DNA of 64,000 nt from [Phialemoniopsis] sp. UDSM-2020 (GCA_018873225.1 JAEILZ010000006.1:434001-498000); one strand, 5' to 3'. Positions 11,395 through 22,946 are shown, counted from the stretch's first letter. A program made the numbers and translations. Notes: generated by a model from the sequence alone, not told the origin.

Positions 11395-11906
11395 CTAACA
11401 GAGCCGGGCCCCGTCCTGGCTACAGGCGTTGCTCACGAAGTTGTAGGTCAACTCGCCATCATCAACATTGTTGCTGGCCGGGTAAAAGTATGGGACGCTG
11501 CCACAAGTCTTGCATCTGAAGTAGAGACATGGAATATTAGCATCTTGTCGTTCAAAGTCTTTTCTGACAGGAGACCATTTCAGAAGACTTACCCATGGTC
11601 CGGAATGTGATGGGCGAGACCTTTGATGTTTCGGCCGGGCGCACCGCCAGTGTTCTGGAGGAAAGCACAGAAGCCTCCCTTACCGGTGATTGGAGCGCCG
11701 GTGCCGACGCAGGCAATCTGCTCGCCGTTGTTGTACCAGCGGTTGGGGTCAATGTTGTCAATGACGTGGGTCAACTGGAAGGCGACCTGACCGTTCCCAA
11801 AAGTGTTGCAGTTGGACGAGCCCCTGCAGTTGATGCCGAGCGCAGAGGTCGATGAGACGAGCGCGAAGGCAACGGCGAGGCCTTGGATGGTGGAGGTGGC
11901 GTACAT
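11395..11906 (-). CDS. KP4-like small secreted cysteine-rich protein (copy A)
   Basis: Two exons, 11906-11593 and 11515-11395, separated by a 77-nt GTAAGT..TTCAG intron; product 144 aa. A signal peptide of about 20-23 residues precedes a cysteine-rich domain beginning with GINCRG. This arrangement is characteristic of fungal homologues of the viral killer protein KP4. In that family the archetype blocks calcium channels; cellular homologues are secreted and have been linked to antagonism or to plant interaction. The copy looks intact. It lies head-to-head with a paralogue at 12949. I start at the ATG at 11906, because the frame upstream has only a TTG. Family assignment rests on the motif pattern and the cysteine and intron positions shared with copy B. 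Confidence 0.8.
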
Positions 11907-12948
11907 GTTGATGGAAAGGGATTGACTGGGGCTGTTCTTCAATTGGAGATGTAATGGTTTGGAGAGTGTGGTTGCTGAGATGGAGGATTGAAGAATGGTC
12001 TTGGGAGAATGCCGCCCTTATATACTTGTTCCTGTCACCATCATGTAAGAGTCGCTATGAACACTTCAAAGTCTTGACATTATCTCCTTCTAAACCCATT
12101 AGAGCGGAGGATTGTCGGGGCTGACGGACAGTGCGGTAGGCGAGCCCGGACTTCCAGGGGATTAATGATGAAGAGACCTGAAGGGAGGTCACGGAGATGA
12201 TGGAGCATAGCCCTCACAATGCGTTCAATCTCATTACTGCACAGGGTGCAAGGCCTTAGCCCTGCAAACAGTTGCCAATATTCCAAGCCGGCTTACGTTG
12301 ACGAGATTTGGTCTGTCCACGATGCGACTCGAGTATCAAACGGTCGGTCCGTTTAGAGTATCTTCAGCTATGTGATTGTTCTTGGCATGCTTTATGATGA
12401 CGGGGATGCTGTGTTGTCACAAGGGTGAATGAAGACATATTGACTTGATGAAAGAGCCGTGTTGATGAGCCACGTTGGTGTTCAGCTGGGATTACGTTCT
12501 TGTTGGCCGATCGATCGGGCTAGGCTGGTGTTTCCCATACCTTTAGAGCTGACTGCAACGGGTATTTGGTTGAAGCGAAGACCAGGTCCCTGGTCTTTTG
12601 CACTAGAATAGCCAGGCACATATCGGTCATTGGCTGAAAAAGATTGATTGATGTTGCATTATGATTGTGCCAGCCTGTCATATCGCATGCAGTCAGCGTC
12701 GGCGAAGCGTCAACGGCCGCTCCGGCGCAGGTCTTGGCACGGGTATTGATCGCTGATACCCGGCTTACGGCAAGGATTCAGATGTCTGAATAGCCTCATG
12801 AGCTTTGTATGTCGAAATTATTGTCGGACTATGTTGTGTGAGGCGAACAGCCTTGAGATCCAATTCCTCTATAAAAGCTTACGAGTCCGGCTTTGAAAGT
12901 CCTCGTCGGAACCTGTCTAAAACAACAAGATCAAGATCATCCATCGCC
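11907..12948. promoter_or_regulatory. Shared divergent promoter region of the two KP4-like genes
   Basis: The 1.04 kb between the two start codons has no supported gene. It carries a TATA-like element for each direction: GTATATAA on the minus strand at 12025-12018, about 112 bp before the copy A start, and TATAAAA at 12870-12876, about 73 bp before the copy B start. A bidirectional arrangement could allow co-regulation, but no shared operator was identified. Confidence 0.45.
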
Positions 12949-13566
12949 ATGAAGTCCACGACCTTTAACACCATCGTTCTAACAGTTGCTAGCGTCATTT
13001 CCGGCACAGACGCCCTTGGCATCAACTGTCGGGGGTCTGCCAAATGCAGCGGTATCTACTACGGAGGCTGGACGGATGTCTCCGCAGACCTCACCAATGC
13101 CATCAACGGTATTGACGAAGGTCGATGGTAAGCACAAGTCTTCGCATGTGGCACCGTTAGACTCTAATTCCGACCCGGTTCGTTAAACAGGTATCGCGAT
13201 GGTGAACAGATTGCATGCGTAGGCAATGTTCCAGGCAATGGCGGTGGCTACTGCGCGTTTCTTCAAAAGACGAACGGCGCGTGGGGTCGCAACATCAAGG
13301 GCCTGGCTCATACCATCCCTGAGCACGGGTGAGTAGTTGATATCTCGGTCCGTCGCTTCAGGATCTGACAAGGATACTGGCAGGTGTAAGATGTGTGGCA
13401 GCGTCCCGTATTTCTATCCTGCCGACAACGACGTCGAGCATGGCATGCTGACGTACAACTTTGTCGAGAGTAAGTCACAAGCACTCAGCCCTAAACTTGT
13501 CTCCAGAACCGGTTTAACCTCTGATGTGTAGGTCCATGTGTCCCAGTTGGCGCTAAGCTGTGTTAG
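12949..13566 (+). CDS. KP4-like small secreted cysteine-rich protein (copy B)
   Basis: Four exons, 12949-13127, 13191-13328, 13384-13469 and 13532-13566, give a 145-aa product. All introns are GT..AG and phase-consistent. A signal peptide (about 1-20) is followed by the GINCRG start and a cysteine pattern matching copy A, including the conserved C-terminal Cys just before the stop. The second intron falls at exactly the same codon and phase as the only intron of copy A; the first and third are absent there. The gene appears intact. Role as for the family: a secreted antagonistic or host-interaction protein. The target is unknown. Confidence 0.82.
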
Positions 13567-14235
13567 GTTGCATCTTACCTGTGAATGCTGCCTTATGGAA
13601 ACATGCAGTGCATCGTGTAAAGTGTCGAAAGGAGCATTTGATGGGCGTTGGCGGCTCTGAACGGGGGATCAAGGGCAACCTTGCCAGATGCAGAGTAGAG
13701 AGTTCGTCTAATGAGTTAATGCATGCTATTGATCTTGGCCAGGAATGGTAACACTTTTGCGAGCTCGGCGAGGTGTACTTATCAAAGCGGCCTATCGGAA
13801 GTCGTACATGCTAGCGAGTGTCCTTTACATCACACAACAGGTGTGTCTGCGAGACGCGAACTAGTAGCTTTTACTCCCTCCATTACGTCTTAACCCCGCA
13901 GCCGATCTGCTTCCCCGCCTGCATTGTGCTGAGACACGTTCTGCTCATCGTGCGTAAGCGCCCGTAGTCGGCATCGAAATCGAGTGGTTGTGGCTTTTTC
14001 CATCCGTCCAGCTGAGGTCTTGTGGTCCCTGACCTGCATCCGACTTCCGGACTGCGTATCTGGAGAGCAGAAAGGCGGGGGTAGGATTGACGAGGCATTG
14101 ATCTCCACTCGTCATCAATCTTACCTTGTCACAGCCTCTAATCTCTCTTCTATCCTGTTATATCTAGGTCGTGGGCAATCCTCGGCACTCAGGAGGAGAC
14201 TGATTCTTTCGAAGATCGAAGCTGATGAAGACACT
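13567..14235. other. Intergenic region
   Basis: About 670 bp between the KP4-like copy B and the flavin monooxygenase, both on +. It holds the monooxygenase promoter. No convincing TATA box, gene or repeat was seen. Confidence 0.4.
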
Positions 14236-16253
14236 ATGGCGACCACCACCACCATCATCAATAATCAAGCGCAGACCCCTACGAGTCGGCCGACGGACGC
14301 TCGCAGCGTTCCCGGCTCCGTCAACATCCCCGTCGCGACGTGGCCGCCCACGGCACAAGATGTCTCGTCCGTGGACCCCGCTTCCGTAGCTAGCTCCATC
14401 GTGAACTCGCTCAACGATGCCCTCTCCTCCAATGACGTCGACGCCATCGGCAAGCTCTTCTTCAAGGACAATTGCTACCTCCGTGACCACCTCGCTCTCA
14501 CATGGGAGCTACGCACGCTCAAGGGCCAGGAGGCCATCGTCGCGTTCCTTAAGAGCACCGAGGACCGCTTGAAGAAGGTGGAGATCGACAACACCACTGG
14601 CTTCGGCCCGCCGCTCGTCATGAACCTCGACATAATCGGCACTTCCAAGGGCATCTGGGCCTTCTTCACGTTCGAAACTGAAAAGGGCAAGAAGGGTAAG
14701 GGCTGGATGAGACTTGCGCAGCAGGAGGACAAGCAGTGGAAGATCTGGACCTTCTTTACAACACTCCGTCAGACGGCCGATACTGCCGAGAAAACGCACC
14801 ATTCGCGTCCGCAGGGCGTCAGCCACGGCGCCGACCCGGACCGGAGGAATTGGAAAGAGAAGCGCGACGCCGAGGTGAAGTTTGGCGAGGGTTCGGACCC
14901 GGCAGTCCTCATCATCGGTAAGTAGTGCACTTTGATTACTGCGTTGGCTGAGAATCCCTGCATGGATTATTTAAGCTTTGGAACAAGGTGCTGACGGGTT
15001 TCTACTTTGGCTCAACAGGTGCGGGACAAGCTGGTCTCTCCCTGCATGCGCGCCTGAAGGCGATCGGGGTCTCGTGTCTCATTGTCGACAGCAACGGGCG
15101 CATCGGCGATAATTGGCGCAATCGCTATCGCCAGCTCGTCCTGCATGACCCTGTGTGGTATGATCACATGCCATACCTCAACTTCCCGCCGACATGGCCG
15201 GTATTCACACCCAAGGACAAACTGGCCGACTTTTTCGAGTCGTACGCCACGTTGCTTGAGCTCAATGTTTGGATGGGCACGGAGATCAAGGCTAGCAAAT
15301 GGGACGACAATTCCAAGGAGTGGACAGTGGACCTCTACCGACGCAGTAATGGCAAGACGACGACCCTGCGACCGAAACATATTGTTCAGGCGACCGGGCA
15401 CTCTGGAGAGATGAACTTCCCCGCCGTCAAGGGCATGGCCGATTTCCAGGGTGATCTGCTCTGTCATTCGTCCCAATTCCCCGGTGCCAATCCGGAGTCT
15501 GGACGGCAGCAGAAGCGCGCCATCGTCGTCGGGTCGTGCAACTCTTCGCACGACATCTGCCAGGACTACTTTGAGAAGGGCTACCGGATCACCATGGTGC
15601 AGAGGTCTAGCACGTGCGTCGTGTCGAGCAAGTTCACCACCGACGTCGTCCTAGCCGGTCTGTACGAAGAGGGCGCGCCACCGGTCGAGGACTCCGACAT
15701 CTGGCTGTGGGGCACGCCCTCCGAGGTCCTCAAGGCTATGCATGTGCAGCTGGGGCAAAAGCAGACAGATTTTGACCCTGACAGAGACGCGCTCGACGGC
15801 CTCCAGAGGGCAGGCTTCAAGCTTGACGTCGGACCTGACGGTGCGGGCCTACTGTTCAAGTACTACCAGCGGGGAGGCGGGTACTACATCGACGTCGGTG
15901 CGTCCAAGCTCATCATCGACGGCAAGATCAAGGTGAAGCAGGGCTGCGAGATCACCGAAGTCACTCCCAAGGGCCTCAGGTTCGACGACGGGTCAGAGCT
16001 GGAGGCAGATGAGATCATCTTTGCCACCGGCTACCAGAATATGCGTACGCAGACGCGTCAGATCCTTGGCAAAGACGCCGCTGACAGGATTGGGGATGTG
16101 TGGGGTCTCGACAAGGAGGGCGAGTTCCGCACCGTCTGGAGGCGCTCTGGACATCCGGGCTTGTGGATCATGGGTGGCAATCTGGCCCTATGTCGGTACA
16201 ACTCGAGGGTGCTGGCGCTGCAGATTCAAGCTGCGTTGGATGGTCGATTTTAA
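14236..16253 (+). CDS. Flavin-containing monooxygenase with N-terminal SnoaL/NTF2-like domain
   Basis: Two exons, 14236-14917 and 15019-16253, encode 638 aa. Residues about 50-190 look like a SnoaL/NTF2-type cone (LNDALSSNDVDAIGKLF, then WMRLAQQEDKQWKIWTFF). The FAD-binding GAGQAG lies at 228-233, with its first Gly codon split by the intron. A second nucleotide-binding stretch (VVGSCNSSHD, about 395-405) probably binds NADPH, and the FATGYQ motif near 560 is typical of class B flavin monooxygenases of the YUCCA type. Such enzymes hydroxylate or oxidatively decarboxylate small substrates using NADPH and O2. No signal peptide, so probably cytosolic. The SnoaL-FMO fusion is known in fungi; the substrate cannot be read from sequence. 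Confidence 0.88.
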
Positions 16254-16439
16254 GAGTGTCTGGTCACGATAGTCAACATTGTAAATCTTGTTTATTATCT
16301 TCTGGATTAGCTTGATGACTCTTGTGGTGCAATATTGACAGTGAATATTATGACTAGGCGATGCTTCATCTAAGATATCACGAAAGAACACGACTCTAGG
16401 GCTCTATAGCAACGATTCAAGATACTCATTGCATCGTCT

Positions 16440-17753
16440 CTATTTGGAGCATTCCAGCAAGTTGACGTCCTGAGCCAGCTCCTTAAGGTTCAGCTTTTGC
16501 AAGTTAGCTACTGCTACGTCCATATGATACCGGCCGAAAGTACTTACGAAGCTGGGGTTGAGGTCAGACAGAGAGTTAATGCCGAGATTGCGGCCGTCCT
16601 GGATCAGCTCGGCCCGAATGATGCGGATGGCCTGGGCAACGCCCTCGACTCCGTAGCAGTTGGCGTACATGAACCTGTCGATCGCTTGTTAGCTAGAAAT
16701 AACATCACCGGAGGGGCTAAGCACATACGGTCGTCCAAGTCCAACGGCGTGGACACCCAGAGCCATCAGCTTCAGGATGTCGGTGCCGGAGCGGACACCG
16801 CTGTCAGCCAGAACGACAGTCGAGTTGAAGACATGGGGCGCATTGCGGTAGATCTCGTAGGCAACCTCGAGAGAGGAGGGCGCGTACTCGAGTTGGCGAC
16901 CGCCGTGGTTGGAGATGTAGATGCCGTCAACGTTGTGGTTGACGGCGTCGATCGCATCCTTGACGGACTGGATGCCCTTGAGGATGATCGGCAGCTTGGT
17001 GTTCTCCTTGAGCTGCTTGTACGTCTCCCAGGTGTTGGGGCGGGTCGTGCCGACGCCGGCCTCGGTGGTGGTGTATCGGGCCGACCGGATGCGCACAGAC
17101 GAGCTGGGGGTGTCGACCGTCCACACGATGGCCTTGGCGCCGGCCGCCTCGGCGCGCTTGAGGTCCCTGAAGGTGACCGACATGTTGTTCTGCGTGTAGA
17201 TCTGCTGGAAGGCGACCTGGGGCCCGTTGAGAGTGTTGTTGCGCTTGACGACGGCGAGCTCCTCGATCGTCTTGGCCGCGAGCAGGGCGGCAGTGTAGAG
17301 CACGTCGGCGTCGCCGGCGGCCTCCATCAGGTTGAGCTCGGCACGCTCCGGGTCGCAGTGGGCGGCGTTGGCGGCGGGCGCGATGAAGAAGGGCGCGCTG
17401 AACTTGTGACCGAACAGTTCGATGCCGATGGACTCGTTGAGCTTGGTGATGTCCCTCAGGAAGCGCGGGCGGAAGCGGACCTTCTGCCAGACGTCGAGGT
17501 TGTTCCTGTAGCTCCACTCCTGGCCGGCTCCCAAGCGGTAGTACGCATACTGGTCGGCCTTGAGCTTCTGTCTCGCGGCGAAGTCAAAGTCGGGGAGCGA
17601 CCGGATGTCCTTGAGGGTGGGCTGAGTGCCCTCGGTCCAGTTGCCCAAGAAGTTGAGCTGCGTCTCCAGGCCGGTGTCTGCCTCGTTCAGGAACGGTTGC
17701 GAAGCTAGGCCGGTGGCCAGGAGCTGAGTAGCAAGAAGGATCGAGGACTTCAT
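16440..17753 (-). CDS. Secreted FMN-dependent alpha-hydroxy-acid oxidase / lactate oxidase-like
   Basis: Three exons, 17753-16729, 16674-16548 and 16493-16440, encode 401 aa. Family reaction: FMN-dependent oxidation of L-2-hydroxy acids such as lactate, passing electrons to O2 or another acceptor. The PxxNAAHC stretch (about 126-133), Asp214 in WTVDTP, catalytic His283 and substrate-binding Arg286 in SNHGGRQ, and a C-terminal phosphate-binding GLGRP split by intron 1 are all visible. Unusually, it begins with a signal peptide (about 1-18), suggesting secretion or vacuolar routing. Intron 2 is 54 nt, starts GTAAGT, keeps frame and has no stop, so an 18-residue longer isoform is possible. The gene converges with the FMO upstream; the 3' ends are 186 bp apart. 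Confidence 0.85.
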
Positions 17754-19748
17754 TTTAGGAACTTCCAGCTAATGAGCAGATTGTCTAGATAGGTGAGAGC
17801 CGTGGCCATCCCATCCGGCAGTCGAGCGGGAAGCCGGGAATGGTGTCGAATGATATACCTCGAGCTACGCAAAGCTGTCTCACCTTGTGCCCTCGAGCCG
17901 GTCGCAATGCCGTCACAAGATCCAGTTCCTGATCAAGAAGAACACCATGCCCGCAAGCGCGCAAAGCTCCGTCCTAGACTACGACCATGCGCGGAGCTCG
18001 ACCCGCATCGCGCCTTGGCGCCTTGCCCCGATCGGTGATCACGGACGATGGCAGCGGCGATGCCCCGGATCCCTGAACGGGTCCGTTTGCTGCGTTTCCG
18101 CCAATGAAGGACCCAATTGCGATCTGATTAGATTAATTCACTGGGTTGCCTCCCCTTTCAGTCGACACTAGAGTAGCATTTGTCAGGCTTGAGTAAAGCC
18201 CTTACTCAAGTCACTAGAGCCAGGATTGTGCATCTGCCAAGATAACCTTAAGAACACTAAATTCTGCCCAGCTCGATTCATCCAGCACGATTCGTCCGAG
18301 CACCGGATCTGGTCCAAGACAGAAGGTCTCAACTAACCAAAGCCAAAAAGGCCTCATCGATAGTGTATACCAAGAACCCCAGCCTCCCCTCATGCGTCAT
18401 CTCCCACGAGCCCGGTCTGCCCTCCCACCCAATTACCGATCTCGGCTCACTCGAGCCTTAAATCCGCCCTGACAGACGCCACCGCAGGGTGGTGAACCGT
18501 CGTCCTGGATCTTGCTCAGCACGCCACATTCCAGTCTGCAACGGTTCTACTCCACCTCGGCTAGGGACGACTGCCGCATGCGGCAATTCCCTCATGTGTC
18601 GCTATCCACTGTGCCCTGCAGGTGATGGCATGGGGCCTTGGCGCGGGGTGTTTCATGGCCGCCTCCTCCAATCTCACGGAACAATTAACTGGCCGAGTCT
18701 CGACACTTTGCGGTCTAGCTGCCCTATGCTTCGTGATAGATCGTTGCATAGCGCTGTGATGGTGACAGTTGTTGCATTCCGGTATTCGGACTGGTGCATC
18801 GGACTGCTGTGTTAGTCGCCCAGGTCTGACGCCATTTCGGATCGCCGGAACAGCGACGTCGTATTTGCGACTGGGGTATCGACTTGCCAAATACAGGTTA
18901 TTGTCTGCCATGCACCATGCCCATGTGTACATGAGTGACAGGTTTGCATCCACCAAACTTGCCTCAAAACAGTTTGATAAGTATGCGCAGACCAAATGTT
19001 GAGATTCTCGTTTGACTTTAGCACGAAGCTTGCTTCGCGAACAATCAAAACCCGGATACCTGGCTTGTCGCGACGGTGCAAGTCCGGAGCCGCTTACTAA
19101 TAGGACAAGTTGTCTCCGTGAGAGCGTTCCAGTCTATCCATCGACAGATGTGCATGGATATTGAAGCGCCACGATGGTCCCTGTTTGCCGAGATACTCCG
19201 ATGTCGATACACATAGTCGATTTCACTGCAGGCACTCGGTCCCGGTGCCGGACAAACTATGGTCGAGCAAGGCGCCGAGTATTATCCTCCCACGTTCGGC
19301 TATCTCGGCGTTTTTGACGACGTATCGAATTCGGCGACTTCCTCGGTGCTGTCCACGGATAGGCTCGCAAGCTTGGACGCGCTGTATCCATGGCAGATGA
19401 TATCTCCGCCGGGAAGGCCCGTTTTACCTGTTGTCACCAACAGCAAGGTGTATCTCAGGGTTTCTCGTTGCATTCGATCATCGCGGATATCTAGTGTGAC
19501 CGCCCTATTTGTGTTGGCTTCGGTCAGCCTGACACTTATGGGTGTCTTCGCGGCCCGAAAGCCGCAACATCCTGCTTGGGCGAAATATTTGAGAAGAAGC
19601 AATGCGTCACGAGCTAGTCTATTGGGTACCCGGCTGTCTGGAGTTGACTTGTGCACAATATCACTCTTCCTTGTTTGGGACGGGACGATAGCAATGGTAA
19701 CTTGACTGCTCTGAAAAGAAAAACAACTTGTGACCCCAACAGCACTAG
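17754..19748. other. Intergenic region, nothing recognised
   Basis: Two kilobases between the oxidase start and the end of the dynamin-like gene. Several open frames of 100-150 codons exist on both strands (for example around 18490-18815 and 19260-19705). They lack recognisable domains, supportable introns or family resemblance, so I do not call genes. A decayed gene could lie here but I cannot show it. Confidence 0.4.
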
Positions 19749-21995
19749 CTACTCGCCATCGACCACCGGCTTTGATCGTACGGTCGTCAACTTCCGAAGA
19801 CCCTCTCGCAGTATCATCAGCTTCTCAGTCACTTGAGCCCGTTCAGTAGCTGTGTCAGGGCTCTCGTCAGCCAGTCGCTGGACGTCATCATCGGTGAGAC
19901 CAAATATCAGGTTCGAGGAAAGTATTTCCGGAAGTTTACAGACGAGACATTGCTCAACTGCGAAGACGCCGACATCGTCGATGAATCTTTTCATGGCGAC
20001 CTACTCCCAATAAACCTGTGAGCATTCTTTTCGGAACAACGAGCTTGTGAGCTTTACACGTACCTTGTAATATGCCTCCATCACATCAATCGCTGTCATC
20101 GATGCATAGTCTTCCATGTTCGGTTCAGTCGCCTGCGCAATTGACGAATAGAGATGTGCAGATACAAACTCCTTCTTCGTGTGCTTATTGTTCACCTCGA
20201 AGTATTTCTCGATCTCTCGCTGGATTTTGGCGTTATGTCTAGAAGTCTGTGCCTTTTGTATGTTCTCGGTGAAATAATGATTGTAGGTGATTGGGTGACC
20301 TTTAATATGAGGCTCAAGTAGCTCTTGGAGCTTGTCTTCTGAAGCTTGCCTAAGTTTGTCCATTCCGGGCTCGAGAAACTCCGCGACCAAACGCTCCGCA
20401 GTCTGATCATCTGCCACATGTTCGAGAATGGTGAGCAGTGCCTTTCGTGCAAGCGAAATAACCATGTCAAGGTGGGTCTTTGCTAGGGGACCCCATGGTT
20501 GGCATTGTGCACTGAACATCTCAGCGACAATGAGGGGATTGAATGTACCAGGCAGCTCGCGGCCCCGGTTACGTTGTATCATAATATTGACCTCCTTGGC
20601 AAATTCGTGCCGGGAGACTACTTTTGGTCTCACTGTCGCCATTGCCGTTTCCTTGGTCTGCTCATTTTTCTCGGTCTGCTCGTTTTCCTCGGCTTGGTCG
20701 TTCTCCTCGGTCCCCTCTCCTATCTGCTCTGTTTCACTGTCACCGCTGGATTCGTCTGCGTCGATGATGGATATGGTGTGACCCTGAAAATGCATGGAGC
20801 TAGCAAAGGTAATGAGAGTGTTTTGAATTTGAGCTCGCAGTCTTCTTTCCATTCCATTCCGGGAGGTGGAGTCTTGAAAGAAGGACCTGTTGGAATAATC
20901 TCCCTCGATGGAGGCATTGATCAACGCAGTGAAAGCCTGGCTGATCTTTAGGAGATAGCGCCGCTGGTCAACGACATTCTCCCGAGATCCGCCTAGTCTT
21001 TCAAGTGACAGTCTGCAGCTTGCAATTCCGGAGCGTATATCCTTGAGCACGCTGGGCAAGTGCGCGACAATTTGATCATGAAGCACGTTACTAAGCTTGA
21101 CCCACAACGCATGGATACCAAGTTGACTCCGATTCAAAGCCACCCATACTCCTCTCGAGAAGAAAGTTTTCTCAGCCAAATCCCGCTCGACCTTCGAATA
21201 GTGACGTGTGTTGAAGTCTCGATTTTTGACAACGTGCCACCCGTGGCGAAACTTGCCGTCTTTATTTTGCGCTAGTTCAAGATAAGCCTGTTGGCTTTCA
21301 GACCCCTCATGCAAAGTGTCGGGTTTTGTAATGAGACCAAGCGTGCGATGTCCATTAGGGTCTTTCTCTCTTGCCCTCTGTGTAACTTGCTGAAGGGCGA
21401 ACTCGCTTTTGGCCGACACAACCGCCAGAATGATGCTCCGGGGCTGCTCCATATAAGATAGTACCAGTGATTCCACCACTTTAGCGTCTTCCATTGACTG
21501 ATTCTTGTTGCCCGCAACGAAAAGTCCTGGTAAATCGACCAGCGTCAAGTGTGGCTGCGTAGGAGAGGAGACTTCCACTCTTAGGATATCAGTGCAAAAG
21601 ACCCTGTCCGTGTCAAGCCCCATCACTTTCATTGCAGATTCAATGACTTCACCTAGATTGAGTGTAGTAGAGTTAACTTTGAAGTTCTCGAGAGCTTTTC
21701 GCTCCTGATCTGACCGATCCAGACCAGGAAGAATCGATACCTTCCAACCCTCATCTGCTGAGCGACGAAGAATGAATTCCGTTGCAAAGCGTGTGCACAG
21801 GGCATCCTTAGTGAGGAAGGCGATCCCCGAGATACCTTCCAAGACGGAACTTTTGCCTGAAGACTAATCACCACAAACGATGATCTGTAGGAGGTCCACG
21901 TATTGACTTATGCCCTGAGAACGAAGGCCATCGACAATGTCCAGGATATCGCAACCAGCCTCCGAATGGAAAAGTGTCTCCGGTAGGGATCCCAT
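19749..21995 (-). pseudogene. Dynamin-like GTPase, interrupted by a stop codon in the P-loop
   Basis: Exons 21995-20064 and 20000-19749 would encode 727 residues. In order these are a dynamin GTPase domain (DLPG G3 motif, TKPD G4 motif), a middle/stalk region with an acidic Glu/Asn/Gln insert, and a C-terminal GED (last exon, beginning VAMKRFIDDVGV after YYK). Codon 44 is TAG (21866-21864), exactly where the P-loop G-D-x-S-S-G-K-S-S requires a residue, usually Gln. One CAG-to-TAG change explains it. The rest of the frame is open and conserved, so decay is recent. Family role: nucleotide-driven membrane remodelling, or antiviral Mx-like activity. A product started downstream would lack G1 and should not bind GTP. 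The 63-nt intron before the GED is GTACGT..GAGTAG. Confidence 0.85.
20643..20712 (-). repeat. Imperfect 18-nt tandem repeat inside the dynamin-like frame
   Basis: Roughly three imperfect copies of an 18-nt unit encode an acidic run with the periodic pattern E-x-N-E/D-Q-x. It lies between the stalk segments of the dynamin-like gene. Such in-frame repeats often vary in number between strains. Confidence 0.5.
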
Positions 21996-22622
21996 CGTTT
22001 ATCGTTACTTTTCGAGCAAGCTGTTAGACATTCGGTATAATGACTTGTACGTGTTGTAATGTGCGTGAATTCAAGATGTTTAGTGAGGAGCAACACCGTG
22101 AGCAGAGCGAAGTGATGTGAGCAGATTCCTCCAAAGCCCAAGAAAGATGAGGCGGAATACAAAAGGACAACGGACGTCCGAGCAATTACGCAGGCGCATC
22201 GAACCACAGTCGTAAATTGCCTGGTTAGTTGACGCAAACGCGCTCATACAGTGACCCACAAGTTACGATGGCCGGGCACGGTACCTTTCATCACTTCTCC
22301 GCCACCAAGACTACTTCGAGAGCAACCCGACTAAGCCTCTTTGCGCGAAGTTTCTCTGGCATTGCGAGATCTCTACCGGTCTTTCCTTAGCTTATATATA
22401 GCCGTCTCGATAAAGAGTTAGGGCCACACACACATAGGATAGACTTTGGCTGACTCATGGTGGTTCAGTTCGGTGATTGGTCACTTCCAGAGCAACTAGT
22501 GACAACTTCCAATTGGCGTCACAACGAGAGCAAAGTGTGACCAGCTCTAGTGGCCATCATGGCTCTCGTATGCATTTAAAAGTAGAGTCTCGTCTATCCC
22601 ATGTGCAATACAATCAGGCACC
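21996..22622. other. Divergent intergenic region
   Basis: Lies between the start codons of the dynamin-like gene (-) and the Ada-type gene (+). A TATATATA-like run near 22392-22400 is about 230 bp before the + gene. No open frame worth calling was found. Confidence 0.35.
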
Positions 22623-22946
22623 ATGTCGACGTATGCACGGCTTACAATGGCTTTTTCGACTTACAACGAGCGATGGCAGGCTCTGCTCCAGCGCAGCCAG
22701 GCCGCCCACTCTGCCTTCATCTACGGCGTGACAACAACGCGCATTTACTGTCGGCCGACGTGCCCTTCTACACTAGCACGTCGGAAGAATATCATCTTCT
22801 ACAATACGCCCTCTGAAGCTGTCGCAGGTGGGCTGCGAGCGTGTAAGAGATGCAAACCTGATGTCGATTGGCCTGTTGACCGCCGACATCCGAGGACGCA
22901 GGAGAGAGTTGGCGCTATTAAACGCATGAGCATTGGGGCGGCATAG
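22623..22946 (+). CDS. Ada-type zinc-binding domain protein, apparently truncated
   Basis: Single-exon, 107 aa. Residues about 15-85 match the N-terminal metal-binding domain of Ada. The four zinc-ligand cysteines are in YCRPTC and CKRCKPD, with the usual FIYGVTTTRIYC and NIIFYNTPSEA surroundings. In bacterial Ada the first cysteine removes methyl groups from DNA methylphosphotriesters and activates an adaptive response. Fungal homologues usually continue into an AraC-type helix-turn-helix. Here the frame stops soon after the zinc domain (TAG at 22944), and the following 200 bp contains further stops and only faint helix-turn-helix-like stretches. I infer truncation, but a stand-alone zinc domain is possible. 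The second Met (22650) is an alternative start. Confidence 0.7.
   Translation: MSTYARLTMAFSTYNERWQALLQRSQAAHSAFIYGVTTTRIYCRPTCPSTLARRKNIIFYNTPSEAVAGGLRACKRCKPDVDWPVDRRHPRTQERVGAIKRMSIGAA

Noticed and set aside
16497..17708. Long open frame of 403 codons on the + strand
   Set aside because: It is antisense to the FMN oxidase exon 1, rich in Val/Gly/Asp/Arg as expected from a GC-biased third-position shadow, and has no domain.
18489..19705. Several 80-150 codon frames between the oxidase and the dynamin-like gene
   Set aside because: No domain, no supporting splice signals, mutually overlapping on both strands.
21840..21900. An intron ending at GATTAG as an explanation of the dynamin stop
   Set aside because: It would delete the first residues of the P-loop, and no upstream exon supplies them, while the reading before the stop (QYVDLLQIIVCGD) is family-typical.
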